From Moritella sp. 5 (GTDB lineage Bacteria; Pseudomonadota; Gammaproteobacteria; Enterobacterales; Moritellaceae): DNA of 64,000 bases. A model generated the notes under the pieces. It made no database searches and was not told the DNA's origin. It saw nothing but the letters and a program-made list of their open reading frames with translations. Where the stretch lies: the NCBI RefSeq assembly GCF_018219455.1, contig NZ_CP056122.1, positions 1,054,001 to 1,118,000 on the forward strand, in the 5' to 3' direction. The translations under genes were made by a program, and so were the position numbers. Shown piece after piece: positions 1-8,856 of the stretch (the stretch's first letter is position 1; each line of letters begins with the position of its first letter).

Positions 1-201
1 GAAAACGGGTTGAGCCGTACCTGTGGTAACTCCCAAGTCACCTTGTGAAATTGCCATCAAATAATCTAAATAATTACTGAATACATTCCCATCTAAAGCT
101 AAATCACCAGCTACACGGGTTCGGAGATAGAAACCAATGACGGTTAATGCTGCGATCGTAATGACCAACAGGTTAATACGTCTTATTATATAAAAAAACA
201 T
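1..201 (-). CDS. sapB: SapB-like peptide ABC transporter permease, N-terminal part
   Basis: The reading frame starts at the ATG whose first base is position 201 and runs off the left edge, giving 67 codons. The product begins MFFYIIRRINLLVITIAAL, a first membrane helix after a short basic start, as in DppB/SapB-type inner-membrane permeases. It lies 3 bases after the stop of the sapA-like gene on the same strand, so the two are almost certainly co-transcribed. In the family this subunit forms half of the membrane channel of a peptide importer. The identification rests on position plus a short N-terminus. Confidence 0.75.
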   Translation of the reverse strand, partial: MFFYIIRRINLLVITIAALTVIGFYLRTRVAGDLALDGNVFSNYLDYLMAISQGDLGVTTGTAQPVF

Positions 202-204
202 GAG

Positions 205-1818
205 TTACTGCCGTACTGTATTAATGAAATTGATGCCACCGAAAGCGGTTGTTTCAACGCCTTTTAGTCCACTTGTATAGGCATGTAAACGTAACGAATG
301 TGCCAGTGGAATGAGTGGTAGTTCTTGTTGAATAATCTCTTGAGCGCGATAATAGAGTGTTACGCGTTCAATGTATTCTGTTTCAGTGACCGCTTGATTA
401 ATTAAATCATCGAATTCTGAGTTACACCAACGGGTATAATTCGACCCCGTGTTAATTGCATTACAACTCAATTGAAAGCGGAAGAAATTATCTGGGTCAT
501 TATTATCAGCAACCCAACCTAATAGGTAACTATCATATTCACTCTGTTGTAATTTCTTTTCCATGAGCTGCCACTCATATTTAATAATTCTTACCTCAAC
601 TCCGATTTGTGCTAATTCAGATTGAATAAGCTCGGCCATTTTAACAGCATCTGGATTATAAACTTGTGATGATTTCAGCGCCATAATATCCATGCTAAAA
701 CCATTTGGATAGCCAGCTTCGGTCAATAGTTGACGCGCATATGCAAGGTTATATTTATAGTTTTTAAGGTAAGGGTTATAGGCCCAAGACACTGGAGGTA
801 AAATAGATTTAGCATTGACACCGGTATTGTAATACACCGCTTGTAATAGGGTTTCTTGGTTGATCGTATGCGCTAATGCTCGGCGAATTTTTGGATTGTC
901 AAACGGTGCTTTTTCGGTATTGAATGCCCAATAAGCGACGTTTAAGCCTGTTTCTACTGATATACTGACTCGGTCATGCTCACTGATCATTTCAACCTGA
1001 CTGGCCGCTGGATAAGCCATGATATCGCATTCTTGAGTCAGTAATTTCGCTAATCGAGATGATGCATTTGGGGTGATATCAAAAATCAATTGTTTTATCT
1101 TGGCGTTGTCCCCCCAATAATCATCATGCCTTTGATAGCGAATGAAATTATCAGTGCGGTATTCTTTAAATTTAAATGGGCCAGTACCAATAGGTAGATT
1201 GTCTATATCGGCCTGTTTATTTAACGCAGTCAAAGTATCGGCATATTCAGCGGATAAAATCACGCTAAAATCACTGGCTAAATTAGCAATAAACGAAGAG
1301 TCAGGTCGCACGAGTTTAAACTCAATCGTGTAATCATCAATTTTTACGAGGGCTTGGACTTGTTGGTCTAATTCAATACCTTCAAAGAAAGGGTAGCCTG
1401 TTGCAGAAACGTCATGATAAGGATTCGTTTTATCTAAAATGCGCGAGAAACTAAAGATGACATCATCGGCATCAAATGGTCGTGTTGGTGTAAAGTAATC
1501 GGTGTGATGAAAACGTACATTTTTCCGCAAGAAAAAACGATAAGAGAGACGGTCTTCAGATATTTCCCAGTCAATGGCTAATCCCGCTTTAAATTGCTGG
1601 GTATTCGGATCAATATATATCAAGCGATTGTAAAGTTGGCTAGTCGTTGCATCCAGCGTTACATTTGATGTAGCCGTTTGAGGGTTAAATGAGGACGGAC
1701 TTCCCTCTGTGCAATAAGACAGACCGTGTTGTTTAATTTTAGTTTGCTTATCACATGCCGTTATGGAAAGCATAACGGTCAATGGCAGTATATATTTAAT
1801 CAAGTTTGGAATATGCAT
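205..1818 (-). CDS. sapA: SapA-like peptide ABC transporter substrate-binding lipoprotein
   Basis: A 537-residue periplasmic solute-binding protein of the DppA/OppA/SapA family (SBP_bac_5). The N-terminus is a lipoprotein signal ending in the lipobox SITAC, so the mature protein should be anchored to a membrane by Cys22. Near residues 110-125 it carries RPFDADDVIFSFSRI, typical of the family signature, and the length matches SapA (about 540 residues). The sapB-like permease follows 3 bases downstream. The gene is divergent from tyrR; sap and tyrR also lie in the same chromosomal region in E. coli. In enterobacteria Sap proteins have been linked to antimicrobial-peptide resistance and putrescine export; the substrate here is not shown by the sequence. 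Dipeptide or oligopeptide binding is the main alternative. Confidence 0.8.
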   Translation of the reverse strand: MHIPNLIKYILPLTVMLSITACDKQTKIKQHGLSYCTEGSPSSFNPQTATSNVTLDATTSQLYNRLIYIDPNTQQFKAGLAIDWEISEDRLSYRFFLRKNVRFHHTDYFTPTRPFDADDVIFSFSRILDKTNPYHDVSATGYPFFEGIELDQQVQALVKIDDYTIEFKLVRPDSSFIANLASDFSVILSAEYADTLTALNKQADIDNLPIGTGPFKFKEYRTDNFIRYQRHDDYWGDNAKIKQLIFDITPNASSRLAKLLTQECDIMAYPAASQVEMISEHDRVSISVETGLNVAYWAFNTEKAPFDNPKIRRALAHTINQETLLQAVYYNTGVNAKSILPPVSWAYNPYLKNYKYNLAYARQLLTEAGYPNGFSMDIMALKSSQVYNPDAVKMAELIQSELAQIGVEVRIIKYEWQLMEKKLQQSEYDSYLLGWVADNNDPDNFFRFQLSCNAINTGSNYTRWCNSEFDDLINQAVTETEYIERVTLYYRAQEIIQQELPLIPLAHSLRLHAYTSGLKGVETTAFGGINFINTVRQ

Positions 1819-1889
1819 ATTTTTTTATCACTATTACTTACCTCGCTAATTTATCACTAAGGTAATGTTCAACCAAGTTAATCTGTGTC

Positions 1890-1932
1890 TTTTACATCAT
1901 AATAGTTAAGTTTATTGCAATATGATGTAAAA
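1890..1932. promoter_or_regulatory. Inverted repeat between sapA and tyrR, possible shared operator
   Basis: TTTTACATCATA (1890-1901) is matched perfectly by its reverse complement TATGATGTAAAA (1921-1932), 12 bp per arm with a 19-base spacer. The arms contain TTTACA and TGTAAA, which are the two halves of the TyrR box but in reversed order relative to the canonical TGTAAA-N6-TTTACA. It sits about 70 bases upstream of the sapA start and 180 upstream of the tyrR start, so it could control either or both. The regulator is unknown. Confidence 0.45.
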
Positions 1933-2111
1933 ATTTTAATTATATCAGCTAGTTTTTACCGTGAACGAGTAATATTTAGCAGTATTATTAAGCGATCTAT
2001 TCAAATCAGGTATTCGGACAATATTAATCTTAGTGGCTCTATTTTTATTGACGATAGGTCTCTTGTTTACATGCTATTATATGCGCATAGAACTTTATGG
2101 TGGTTACAGTA

Positions 2112-3674
2112 ATGCGTTTGGAATTAGTTTGTGAAGATAGAGTCGGTATTAGTCGTGAGATACTTGACTGTTTTTTAGCTCGAGATATTAATTTATCCGC
2201 GATTGAGATCCAGCAACCCGACCGGATATTTATTAAATCACCTAATTTAGAATTTTCTGATTTACAGGCATTGATGACGAGTCTTCGTCGTATCAGTGGT
2301 GTATGCGATGTGAAAACAGTCGGTTATTTGCCTTCTGAACTCGAGCATCAAGAAATTCAAACCTTGATGACTAACTTACCTGATATCGTATTTTCCGTTG
2401 ATGTCAAAGGTACCGTGTCTTTGGTTAACACTCCCGCATTGACTGCTCTTGGGCTATCTGAGTCGCAGGTGAAAGGTCATTGTATTAGCCATTTCGTGAA
2501 GGGCTTCTCTATTTTAAAATGGCTGGAATCAGATGAAGTTTGTGCGCAAACGCAAAAGCTAACGTTATTGGATGAAGATTTTCTGGGTGATATATTACCC
2601 TTGACTATTAGCAGTGATATTAATCAAGTAGCACGTTCAAAAGCAATGGCAACACCAGACGAGCTCGTTGGTGCGGTGATTATTCTTAAATCGGTTGTTC
2701 GCATTGGCAAGCAGTTTAATTTCTTACGTACTTTCCAGTTTGCTGCATTTGATGACATTCTCGCCAAAAGCGACAAAATGCACACGCTAATCAATACGGC
2801 GAAAAAGTTAGCGATGCTAGATGCGCCGTTAATGATTTTAGGTGAGACTGGGGCAGGTAAAGAACTTATTGCTAAAGCCTGTCACCAAGCAAGTGGACGC
2901 TCACAAAATCAATTTTTAGCATTAAACTGTGCAGCGGTGCCTGATGCGGTTGCAGAGTCTGAATTGTTTGGTGTGGTCACTCATGATGGTGAAACCAAAC
3001 GAGGTATTTTTGAACTTGCGAATGAAGGCTCGGTATTACTTGATGAAATTGGTGATATGTCACCTTACTTGCAAACTAAGTTTTTACGCTTGTTAGAAAC
3101 AGGTTGTTTCCGACGGGTTGGTGACGAGCAAGAGGTATGTGTTGATGTGCGTATTTTCTGCACCACACAAAACGATCTGGCTAAATTAATCAGTGAAGGT
3201 AAATTCCGCCAAGATTTATATTATCGTTTAAATGTATTATCGATGACGGTGCCAGCACTGCGTGAACGTAAAGAAGATATCATCCCGTTATGTCATTCTT
3301 TCTGCACTGTGTTCAGTCATGAACTACAGCGAACTAAACCGCTGTTAAGCCGTAATGTATTAGATCTATTACAATCTTACTCTTGGCCAGGTAATGTGCG
3401 TGAATTACGTAACGTGTTATATCACGCATTGACCTTGTTAGAGGGGGATACACTAAACCCGTGTGATTTAAATTTACCGAAAGCGAAAAATGAAAGTTAT
3501 GATGAAGGCTTGTTTGATGGTTCATTAGATGAAGCGTGTAAACGTTTTGAAAAGCTGTTACTGCAGCGCCTATATCCGTCTTACCCAAGCACACGTCAAT
3601 TGGCAAAGCGCTTGGGTGTATCTCATACAGCCATTGCCAATAAACTACGAGATTATAAAATTACTAAAAAATAG
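2112..3674 (+). CDS. tyrR: Transcriptional regulator TyrR
   Basis: A 520-residue regulator of aromatic amino acid metabolism and transport. The start chosen is the ATG giving MRLELVCEDRVGISRE, which matches E. coli TyrR (MRLEVFCEDRLG...); an upstream in-frame GTG would add five residues. Order of domains: ACT-like (about 1-75), PAS (about 80-190), AAA+ (about 205-430) with Walker A GETGAGKE at residue 244 and Walker B-type LLDEIGD, then a C-terminal TyrR-type helix-turn-helix ending LAKRLGVSHTAIANKLRDY. The GAFTGA loop of sigma-54 activators is missing, as in other TyrR proteins, so it should act with sigma-70 promoters. It is divergent from sapA. Confidence 0.95.
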   Translation: MRLELVCEDRVGISREILDCFLARDINLSAIEIQQPDRIFIKSPNLEFSDLQALMTSLRRISGVCDVKTVGYLPSELEHQEIQTLMTNLPDIVFSVDVKGTVSLVNTPALTALGLSESQVKGHCISHFVKGFSILKWLESDEVCAQTQKLTLLDEDFLGDILPLTISSDINQVARSKAMATPDELVGAVIILKSVVRIGKQFNFLRTFQFAAFDDILAKSDKMHTLINTAKKLAMLDAPLMILGETGAGKELIAKACHQASGRSQNQFLALNCAAVPDAVAESELFGVVTHDGETKRGIFELANEGSVLLDEIGDMSPYLQTKFLRLLETGCFRRVGDEQEVCVDVRIFCTTQNDLAKLISEGKFRQDLYYRLNVLSMTVPALRERKEDIIPLCHSFCTVFSHELQRTKPLLSRNVLDLLQSYSWPGNVRELRNVLYHALTLLEGDTLNPCDLNLPKAKNESYDEGLFDGSLDEACKRFEKLLLQRLYPSYPSTRQLAKRLGVSHTAIANKLRDYKITKK

Positions 3675-3729
3675 TATTACGCCGCAAATGTCGTTATAAG
3701 CTAAAATTATTAAGGCTTATAGGCCAAAA

Positions 3730-3762
3730 CAGTGACGGCTTGCATCCGTATGCGAGCTACTG
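3730..3762 (+). promoter_or_regulatory. Stem-loop in the leader of the DUF3108 gene
   Basis: GCTTGCAT (3738-3745) pairs with ATGCGAGC (3750-3757), including one T-G pair, around a CCGT loop; CAGT/ACTG at the outer ends can extend it. The hairpin ends one base before the ribosome binding site GAAGGGA of the next gene. It has no T-run, so it is not a good terminator for tyrR. A translational or mRNA-stability role is inference. Confidence 0.35.
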
Positions 3763-3776
3763 TGAAGGGAGTCCAT

Positions 3777-4487
3777 ATGATGGATACATTTGCTAAATTT
3801 TTTTATTCGATTGCTTTGAGTATAGGGACTTTCTCTATGACCGTATCTGTAGCCCAAGCTGAAGTCTATCCTTTTCAAGCTAAGTATGCGGTGTATTACA
3901 AAGACGTAAAATTTGGTAGTGGTGAGCGTACATTACGTCGTTTAAGTGGTGATAGCTATAAGCTCACGACACAAGCGAGTGTATTATTTGGTACCGGCGG
4001 CTATAAAAATAATTCATGGTTTAGCTTTAAAGACAACATCTTAACCACTGACCGTTACGAGCATGAAACATCGGTAATGGGCTTTGGAAACATATCATCA
4101 GCTTCCTTTGAAGATAATGGTGACATTTTAATGGATTTTGAAGATGGCCATGTAGAAATTAAATCAAAGCCGGGTGTGATGGATGTTGGTGCCATGACTA
4201 TTGTTGTTCAAAATGATCTTAAGTTAGGTAAAACAGCATTCAGCTACGAATGGGTATTTGAAAAAAAATTAGAAACCATTCAATTTGAAGTTGTACAGAA
4301 AGAAACTATCAATACTATATTTGGCGACATGACAGCGGTTAAAGTCAAAGAAGTTAAAAAGAAGAAAAACCGCGCGACTTATTACTGGTTTATTCCCAAA
4401 CTAGATTACCAGCTTGGGCAAGTTGAAGTATATAAACATGGCGTACGCAAATCGTACTTAAAGCTCACCGATCTTACTTTTCAGTAA
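3777..4487 (+). CDS. DUF3108 domain periplasmic protein
   Basis: A 236-residue protein with a signal peptide (MMDTFAKFFYSIAL..., cleavage likely after SVAQA, before EVYPFQAKY). The body matches the DUF3108 family by its start (YAVYYKDVKFGSGERTL), the repeated beta-strand pattern and the ending YKHGVRKSYLKLTDL. Family members are exported and of unknown role. The start is the ATG at 3777, or the one directly after it at 3780, preceded by GAAGGGA; an earlier in-frame ATG would put 15 residues before the signal peptide. cobQ begins 22 bases after the stop, so the two probably share a transcript although no functional link is obvious. Confidence 0.8.
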   Translation: MMDTFAKFFYSIALSIGTFSMTVSVAQAEVYPFQAKYAVYYKDVKFGSGERTLRRLSGDSYKLTTQASVLFGTGGYKNNSWFSFKDNILTTDRYEHETSVMGFGNISSASFEDNGDILMDFEDGHVEIKSKPGVMDVGAMTIVVQNDLKLGKTAFSYEWVFEKKLETIQFEVVQKETINTIFGDMTAVKVKEVKKKKNRATYYWFIPKLDYQLGQVEVYKHGVRKSYLKLTDLTFQ

Positions 4488-4509
4488 CCTACCATAATTA
4501 GAAGATAAA

Positions 4510-5913
4510 ATGACAAAACCAATCATGATCATGGGGTGCACGAGCGACGCCGGTAAAAGTTTCGTTGTCGCGGGTTTATGCCGCATGTTTGCCAATCGTG
4601 GTATTAATGTCGCGCCATTTAAAGCGCAAAATATGAGTAATAACGCCGCTGTCACAGCGCAAGGAGAAGAGATCGGCCGCGCGCAGTATCTACAAGCCAT
4701 TGCAGCCAAAGTCCTCCCCGATGTACGCATGAACCCTGTATTACTAAAACCCAGTGCGGACACCCAAAGCCAGCTTATTTTAAACGGTAAACCCGCTCCA
4801 GAATTAAGTAACATTCCGTGGATGGAACGTAAGTCTCACCTTTTTGAACATGTTGAAAAAGCACTTAACGATTTACAACAAGACTACCAGCAAATCATTA
4901 TTGAAGGTGCGGGCAGTCCGGCCGAAGTTAACTTACGTGCCAGTGATATTGTGAACATGAGCGTTGCGCTGGCTTGTAATGCAGATGTCTATTTAGTTGC
5001 TGATATTGATAAAGGCGGTGCGTTTGCGCATCTACTCGGTACTTTTATGTGCCTTGCAGAAGAAGAGCAAAAACTGATTAAAGGCTTTGTATTAAATAAA
5101 TTTCGTGGTGATCCGTTATTACTGGGTAATGCCATGGCTTGGTTAGAAGAAAAAACGGGTGTGCCGACCCTTGCTAATATTCACTACTTTCCGCATCGTT
5201 TACCCGAAGAGGATACCTTACATCATCGTGCCGTTTATCAAAGTGGACATATCAATATCGCGTTGATTGCTTACCCTTATGCGGCGAATATGGACGAGTT
5301 TGATAACTTGATCCACCAAGATAATGTTAGCGTAGTCCCACTACGAGATGGTCAATCATTGGCTGACTTTGATGCCATTATCTTACCCGGTAGTAAAAAT
5401 ACAGCGGCGAGTTTATTACATTTACGTGAATCCGGCTTAGCCAATGAAATCTACAAAGCGGCGCAGCGTGGGCAACCTATTCTCGGTATTTGTGGTGGCA
5501 TGCAATTACTTGGTGAACATATTCTAGACCCACACCACATTGAAGGTGGTGATGAACAAGGCTTGGGACTGTTACCTATCATCACTGCACATGCCGAGAC
5601 TAAAACCACACGACAGCGTAATATCGATTGGCAAGGTTTTAAATTGTCGGGTTATGAAATTCACCATGGTAAAACAACGATCAGCGATGTGAGCCAAACT
5701 ATGCGTTGTAAAAGCTTTATCGAAACCGATTTAGGCTGGCAGAAAGGGAATGTTTATGGCTGTTATTTACATGGATTGTTTGATAATAAAGGTTTTATCA
5801 ATCAGTTTTTAGCGAATTTAGGCTGGATAGGTGAAGCGGACGATCATGCCGTGAGTTTGGATGCAGAGTTAAACCGTGTTGGTGATATGTTCGAGAAGTT
5901 GGGTTGGTTGTAG
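4510..5913 (+). CDS. cobQ: Adenosylcobyric acid synthase (cobyric acid synthase)
   Basis: A 467-residue enzyme that amidates four carboxylates of adenosylcobyrinic acid a,c-diamide using glutamine and ATP, in cobalamin assembly. The N-terminal half is a dethiobiotin-synthetase-like ATPase with the P-loop variant GCTSDAGKSFV (residues 9-19) and PFKAQNMSNN. The C-terminal half is a glutamine amidotransferase with the nucleophile motif GICGGMQLLG (about residue 330) and the histidine motif YLHGLF (about residue 420). Length and motifs match CobQ/CbiP. No other cobalamin gene is in the window and no cobalamin riboswitch fits in the 22-base gap before it, so in this genome it may serve salvage or be separated from the rest of the pathway. 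Confidence 0.95.
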   Translation: MTKPIMIMGCTSDAGKSFVVAGLCRMFANRGINVAPFKAQNMSNNAAVTAQGEEIGRAQYLQAIAAKVLPDVRMNPVLLKPSADTQSQLILNGKPAPELSNIPWMERKSHLFEHVEKALNDLQQDYQQIIIEGAGSPAEVNLRASDIVNMSVALACNADVYLVADIDKGGAFAHLLGTFMCLAEEEQKLIKGFVLNKFRGDPLLLGNAMAWLEEKTGVPTLANIHYFPHRLPEEDTLHHRAVYQSGHINIALIAYPYAANMDEFDNLIHQDNVSVVPLRDGQSLADFDAIILPGSKNTAASLLHLRESGLANEIYKAAQRGQPILGICGGMQLLGEHILDPHHIEGGDEQGLGLLPIITAHAETKTTRQRNIDWQGFKLSGYEIHHGKTTISDVSQTMRCKSFIETDLGWQKGNVYGCYLHGLFDNKGFINQFLANLGWIGEADDHAVSLDAELNRVGDMFEKLGWL

Positions 5914-5945
5914 ACTATAGATGAGATCGACTATTTAGACATAGA

Positions 5946-5971
5946 AAGCAGGTAAACGGAATTACCTGCTT
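5946..5971. terminator. Hairpin between convergent cobQ and pdxH
   Basis: AAGCAGGTAA (5946-5955) pairs perfectly with TTACCTGCTT (5962-5971) around a six-base loop. It lies between the ends of two convergent genes and could terminate both. The T-run is short on both strands, so strength is uncertain. Confidence 0.55.
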
Positions 5972-6010
5972 GAATATGTGAGTGCTAAGTCAGTAAATAT
6001 TTAATGCCTA

Positions 6011-6664
6011 TTAAGGCGCTAGGCGATCAACACGCCAGTCATTTCCATCTTTCACATAACTAAAGCGGTCATGTAAGCGATCGGCTTTACCTTGCCAAAA
6101 CTCGATACTTGTCGGTTTCACCACGTAGCCACCCCAAAACTCAGGAAGTGGCACTTCTTTATCTGCAAATTTATCGGTGAACTGTTTCACTTGTTGTTCA
6201 AGGATTTTGCGTGAAGTTATCACTGCACTTTGCTCTGATGCCCATGCGCCGATTCGGCTACCACGTCCACGAGACTGGAAGTAGGTATTAGAATCTTCAG
6301 CTGAGATCTTTTCGACCACACCTTGAATACGCACTTGACGCTGTAAAATATTCCAATGGAATGTTAACGCGATATGTGGATTTTGAGCGAGTTCCCGGCC
6401 TTTTCTACTGTCGTAATTGGTAAAGAAAACAAAGCCTTCTTTGTTCAATTCTTTGAGTAATACAACACGGCAAGAAGGGTAACCATTCGCATCAACCGTA
6501 GACACTGTCATGGATTCAGGCAAGACAATGCCGCAGTCTTGCGCCGCTTTGAACCAGTTCTGGAACTGATCAAATGGATCTACGCTAGGATCAAGGTCGG
6601 GCAAGTCGACTAATACGCCTTGCCCTAAGGTAAATGCACAACGAATTTTATTTAATAAAGACAT
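6011..6664 (-). CDS. pdxH: Pyridoxamine 5'-phosphate oxidase
   Basis: A 217-residue FMN enzyme that oxidises pyridoxine or pyridoxamine 5'-phosphate to pyridoxal 5'-phosphate, the last step of vitamin B6 synthesis and salvage. Family marks visible are FFTNYDSRKGREL, LTFHW, RQVRIQGVVEK, SRGRGSRIGAWAS and the C-terminal substrate-binding end EFWQGKADRLHDR...RLAP. Length equals the family norm (about 218). It lies 9 bases downstream of grxA on the same strand, so co-transcription is likely. Several PLP enzymes are in this window (alaA, pabC, a MocR regulator), but no direct link is implied. Confidence 0.96.
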   Translation of the reverse strand: MSLLNKIRCAFTLGQGVLVDLPDLDPSVDPFDQFQNWFKAAQDCGIVLPESMTVSTVDANGYPSCRVVLLKELNKEGFVFFTNYDSRKGRELAQNPHIALTFHWNILQRQVRIQGVVEKISAEDSNTYFQSRGRGSRIGAWASEQSAVITSRKILEQQVKQFTDKFADKEVPLPEFWGGYVVKPTSIEFWQGKADRLHDRFSYVKDGNDWRVDRLAP

Positions 6665-6673
6665 TGTTAAACC

Positions 6674-6937
6674 TTATGCATATAAACCCAAGTTTTCTTT
6701 AGCGTACTGTTCAAACTCACTACAACCACCAAGGTGCTTTTCATCTATGAAGATTTGTGGAACTGTATTCACTGGTACACCTGCTGATTTTTCTAGGTCT
6801 GCTTTGCTGATGCCTTCAGCAAGCATATCGATGTAGTCGAAATCAAAATCTTCATGCTCAGCTTTTAATGTTTCTGCAATTTGTTTTGCACGTACGCAGA
6901 AAGGACAACCTGGACGACCAAAGATAACTGTATACAT
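6674..6937 (-). CDS. grxA: Glutaredoxin 1 (GrxA family)
   Basis: An 87-residue dithiol glutaredoxin. The active site is CPFC at residues 11-14 in MYTVIFGRPGCPFCVRAK, and the cis-proline/GSH-binding segment is VNTVPQIFIDEKHLGG. The length and sequence pattern are those of E. coli Grx1, which reduces ribonucleotide reductase and protein disulfides with glutathione in the cytoplasm. It starts the two-gene unit grxA-pdxH. A 14-bp palindrome lies about 75 bases upstream. Confidence 0.93.
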   Translation of the reverse strand: MYTVIFGRPGCPFCVRAKQIAETLKAEHEDFDFDYIDMLAEGISKADLEKSAGVPVNTVPQIFIDEKHLGGCSEFEQYAKENLGLYA

Positions 6938-7011
6938 AATATAAATACTCCACGTAAATAAAATTGGTTAGCACGCTATGTGTACTCTATGATCAAGTAC
7001 CAGTTGCTAGT

Positions 7012-7025
7012 GAGTGAATTCACTC
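7012..7025. promoter_or_regulatory. 14-bp perfect palindrome in the grxA/pssA intergenic region
   Basis: GAGTGAATTCACTC reads the same on both strands. It lies in the 312-base AT-rich gap (6938-7249) between divergent grxA and pssA, closer to grxA. The size and symmetry fit a dimeric repressor site, but I do not recognise the family. The rest of the gap is AT-rich with nothing else clear. Confidence 0.4.
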
Positions 7026-7249
7026 TTAATGTGTACATAATATGTTTTTCTGAAATAAAATGAAATTGTTTATTTAATAATAATTGATAGGCAGTAGCTA
7101 TTAATTATAAATGTAACATACGTATAACTTCTGTTAATAAATGTAAATTTTGAGCACCGAGTTCTAATAATTGCAGAGATACATAGCAATCACAGTGGGA
7201 ATCAGTGATAATTATCGATTAACTTTTATAAATCAGCTTGAAACGACAT

Positions 7250-8599
7250 ATGAAATCATTAGAGTTTTATCAGTCTACGATTACCAACTTAAAGCAACTG
7301 CCAATGTCGGCAGGGCATATTGATGTTTTATTTTCAGCGCGTGATTTTAAAGCAAAAATATTAGATTTAATTGCTTCATCTTCGAGACGCATTTATATTT
7401 CGGCTCTTTATATCCAAGATGATGAAGCCGGCAGAGAAATTCTTGATGCGCTTTATCAAGCTCGTGTAAATAATCCTAGATTAGTGATTAAAGTGTTCGT
7501 TGATTTTCATCGAGCACAACGCGGTCTTATTGGCCAAAAAGATCATGGTGGTAATGCCGACCTCTATAAAGAAATGCGTAAAAGACTCGGTGACAAAGTC
7601 ACGATCTTAGGCGTGCCAGTGAAAGGTAAAGAAGTATTAGGTGTATTGCATCTGAAAGGCTTTATCTTTGATGAAACCGTGCTTTACAGTGGTGCGAGTA
7701 TTAATGATATCTACTTACATCAAGGGGATAAATACCGCTGCGATCGCTATCATGTGCTTTATAATCCTGCGCTAGCTGACTCGATGGTCTCTTATTTAGA
7801 AGACTATTTTGTAAGTCAAAATGCGGTGACGCGACTTGATGACGATACTATCCCGTCAAGCAAAACCTTGAAGCAAGATATTCGTCAGTTCAAACAAACG
7901 TTACGCAGTGCGCAGTATCATTACATTAATACTACGCCAGACAGTACAGAAGTGGGCATCACTCCGATTTCAGGTTTTGGTCGTCACGGTAATAAACTAA
8001 ACCAAACGATTACCAATTTATTACGTGCGGTAGAAAGCGAAATTACTATTTTTACACCGTATTTTAACTTGCCATTGTCCATATCAAAAGACATTAAACG
8101 CCTGCTAAAACGTAATGTGAAAGTAACCTTAGTTATTGGTGACAAAACGGCCAACGATTTCTACATACCACCGTCAGAACCGTTTAAAGTTATTTCTGCA
8201 TTGCCTTATATTTACGAAAGTTACCTGTATAAGTTTGTGAAAAGCTGTCAGTCATTTATCGATCAAGGTCTGCTTAATGTTAGATTATGGAAAGATGAAG
8301 GTAACAGTTTCCACCTTAAAGGTCTGTGCTGTGATTATAAGTACCACTTATTAACAGGTAATAACTTGAATCCACGTGCATGGGGCTTAGACTTAGAGAA
8401 TGGTATTTTAATTCATGATCCTAAACAGTTATTAAAAGATACTCTACAAGCTGAGCAAGAACATGTGTTGAAAAATACTCGTCGTATTAAGCACCTTTCT
8501 GATTTAGACAGCTTGGCGGACTATCCTGCACCAGTACAGAAATTTATGCGCCGTATTAAAACAACGCGCTTGGATATGTTACTTAAACGTATTCTATAA
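7250..8599 (+). CDS. pssA: CDP-diacylglycerol--serine O-phosphatidyltransferase
   Basis: A 449-residue phospholipase-D-superfamily enzyme that makes phosphatidylserine from CDP-diacylglycerol and L-serine, the first step to phosphatidylethanolamine. Two HKD-type motifs are visible: HLKGFIFD (His134) with YSGASIND after it, and HLKGLCCD (His355) followed by TGNNLNPRAWG. Length and C-terminus (RRIKTTRLDMLLKRIL) match the enterobacterial type, which is peripherally membrane-bound. The ATG at 7250 is chosen over a TTG four codons upstream; neither has a strong ribosome binding site. A strong terminator follows. Confidence 0.95.
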   Translation: MKSLEFYQSTITNLKQLPMSAGHIDVLFSARDFKAKILDLIASSSRRIYISALYIQDDEAGREILDALYQARVNNPRLVIKVFVDFHRAQRGLIGQKDHGGNADLYKEMRKRLGDKVTILGVPVKGKEVLGVLHLKGFIFDETVLYSGASINDIYLHQGDKYRCDRYHVLYNPALADSMVSYLEDYFVSQNAVTRLDDDTIPSSKTLKQDIRQFKQTLRSAQYHYINTTPDSTEVGITPISGFGRHGNKLNQTITNLLRAVESEITIFTPYFNLPLSISKDIKRLLKRNVKVTLVIGDKTANDFYIPPSEPFKVISALPYIYESYLYKFVKSCQSFIDQGLLNVRLWKDEGNSFHLKGLCCDYKYHLLTGNNLNPRAWGLDLENGILIHDPKQLLKDTLQAEQEHVLKNTRRIKHLSDLDSLADYPAPVQKFMRRIKTTRLDMLLKRIL

Positions 8600-8634
8600 T
8601 TTAGCTGTTCTAAAAAACTAAATTAATAGGATAG

Positions 8635-8670
8635 AAAAAGCTTGTTACTGTCTCGGTAACAAGCTTTTTT
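8635..8670 (+). terminator. Rho-independent terminator of pssA
   Basis: AAAAAGCTTGTTAC (8635-8648) pairs with GTAACAAGCTTTTT (8656-8669) around a seven-base loop, followed by more T. It starts 35 bases after the pssA stop. Confidence 0.9.
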
Positions 8671-8856
8671 ATTTTTTGACTATTTTTATTTACTAATATT
8701 TTGGTATTCGTGTCACTTTCACAATGATGTCTCGTTATCTTTACCGCCAGCGGATGAAGTAAATTCGTTTCATTCTACGTAAATGCTATTGCTCTGTTCT
8801 AGCTTGCTGATTATACTCTGATTAACTATTAAACAACTAAATTGGCTGTTATTTTC

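Noticed and set aside
1915-2112. Open frame of 65 codons upstream of tyrR
   Set aside because: It lies in the promoter region, overlaps the start of tyrR and begins without a ribosome binding site.
4488-4509. Cobalamin riboswitch before cobQ
   Set aside because: Only 22 bases separate the genes, far too short, and no B12-box sequence was seen upstream of the DUF3108 gene.
4458-4814. 118-codon minus-strand frame across the start of cobQ
   Set aside because: Antisense to a well-conserved enzyme gene and without its own conserved motif.
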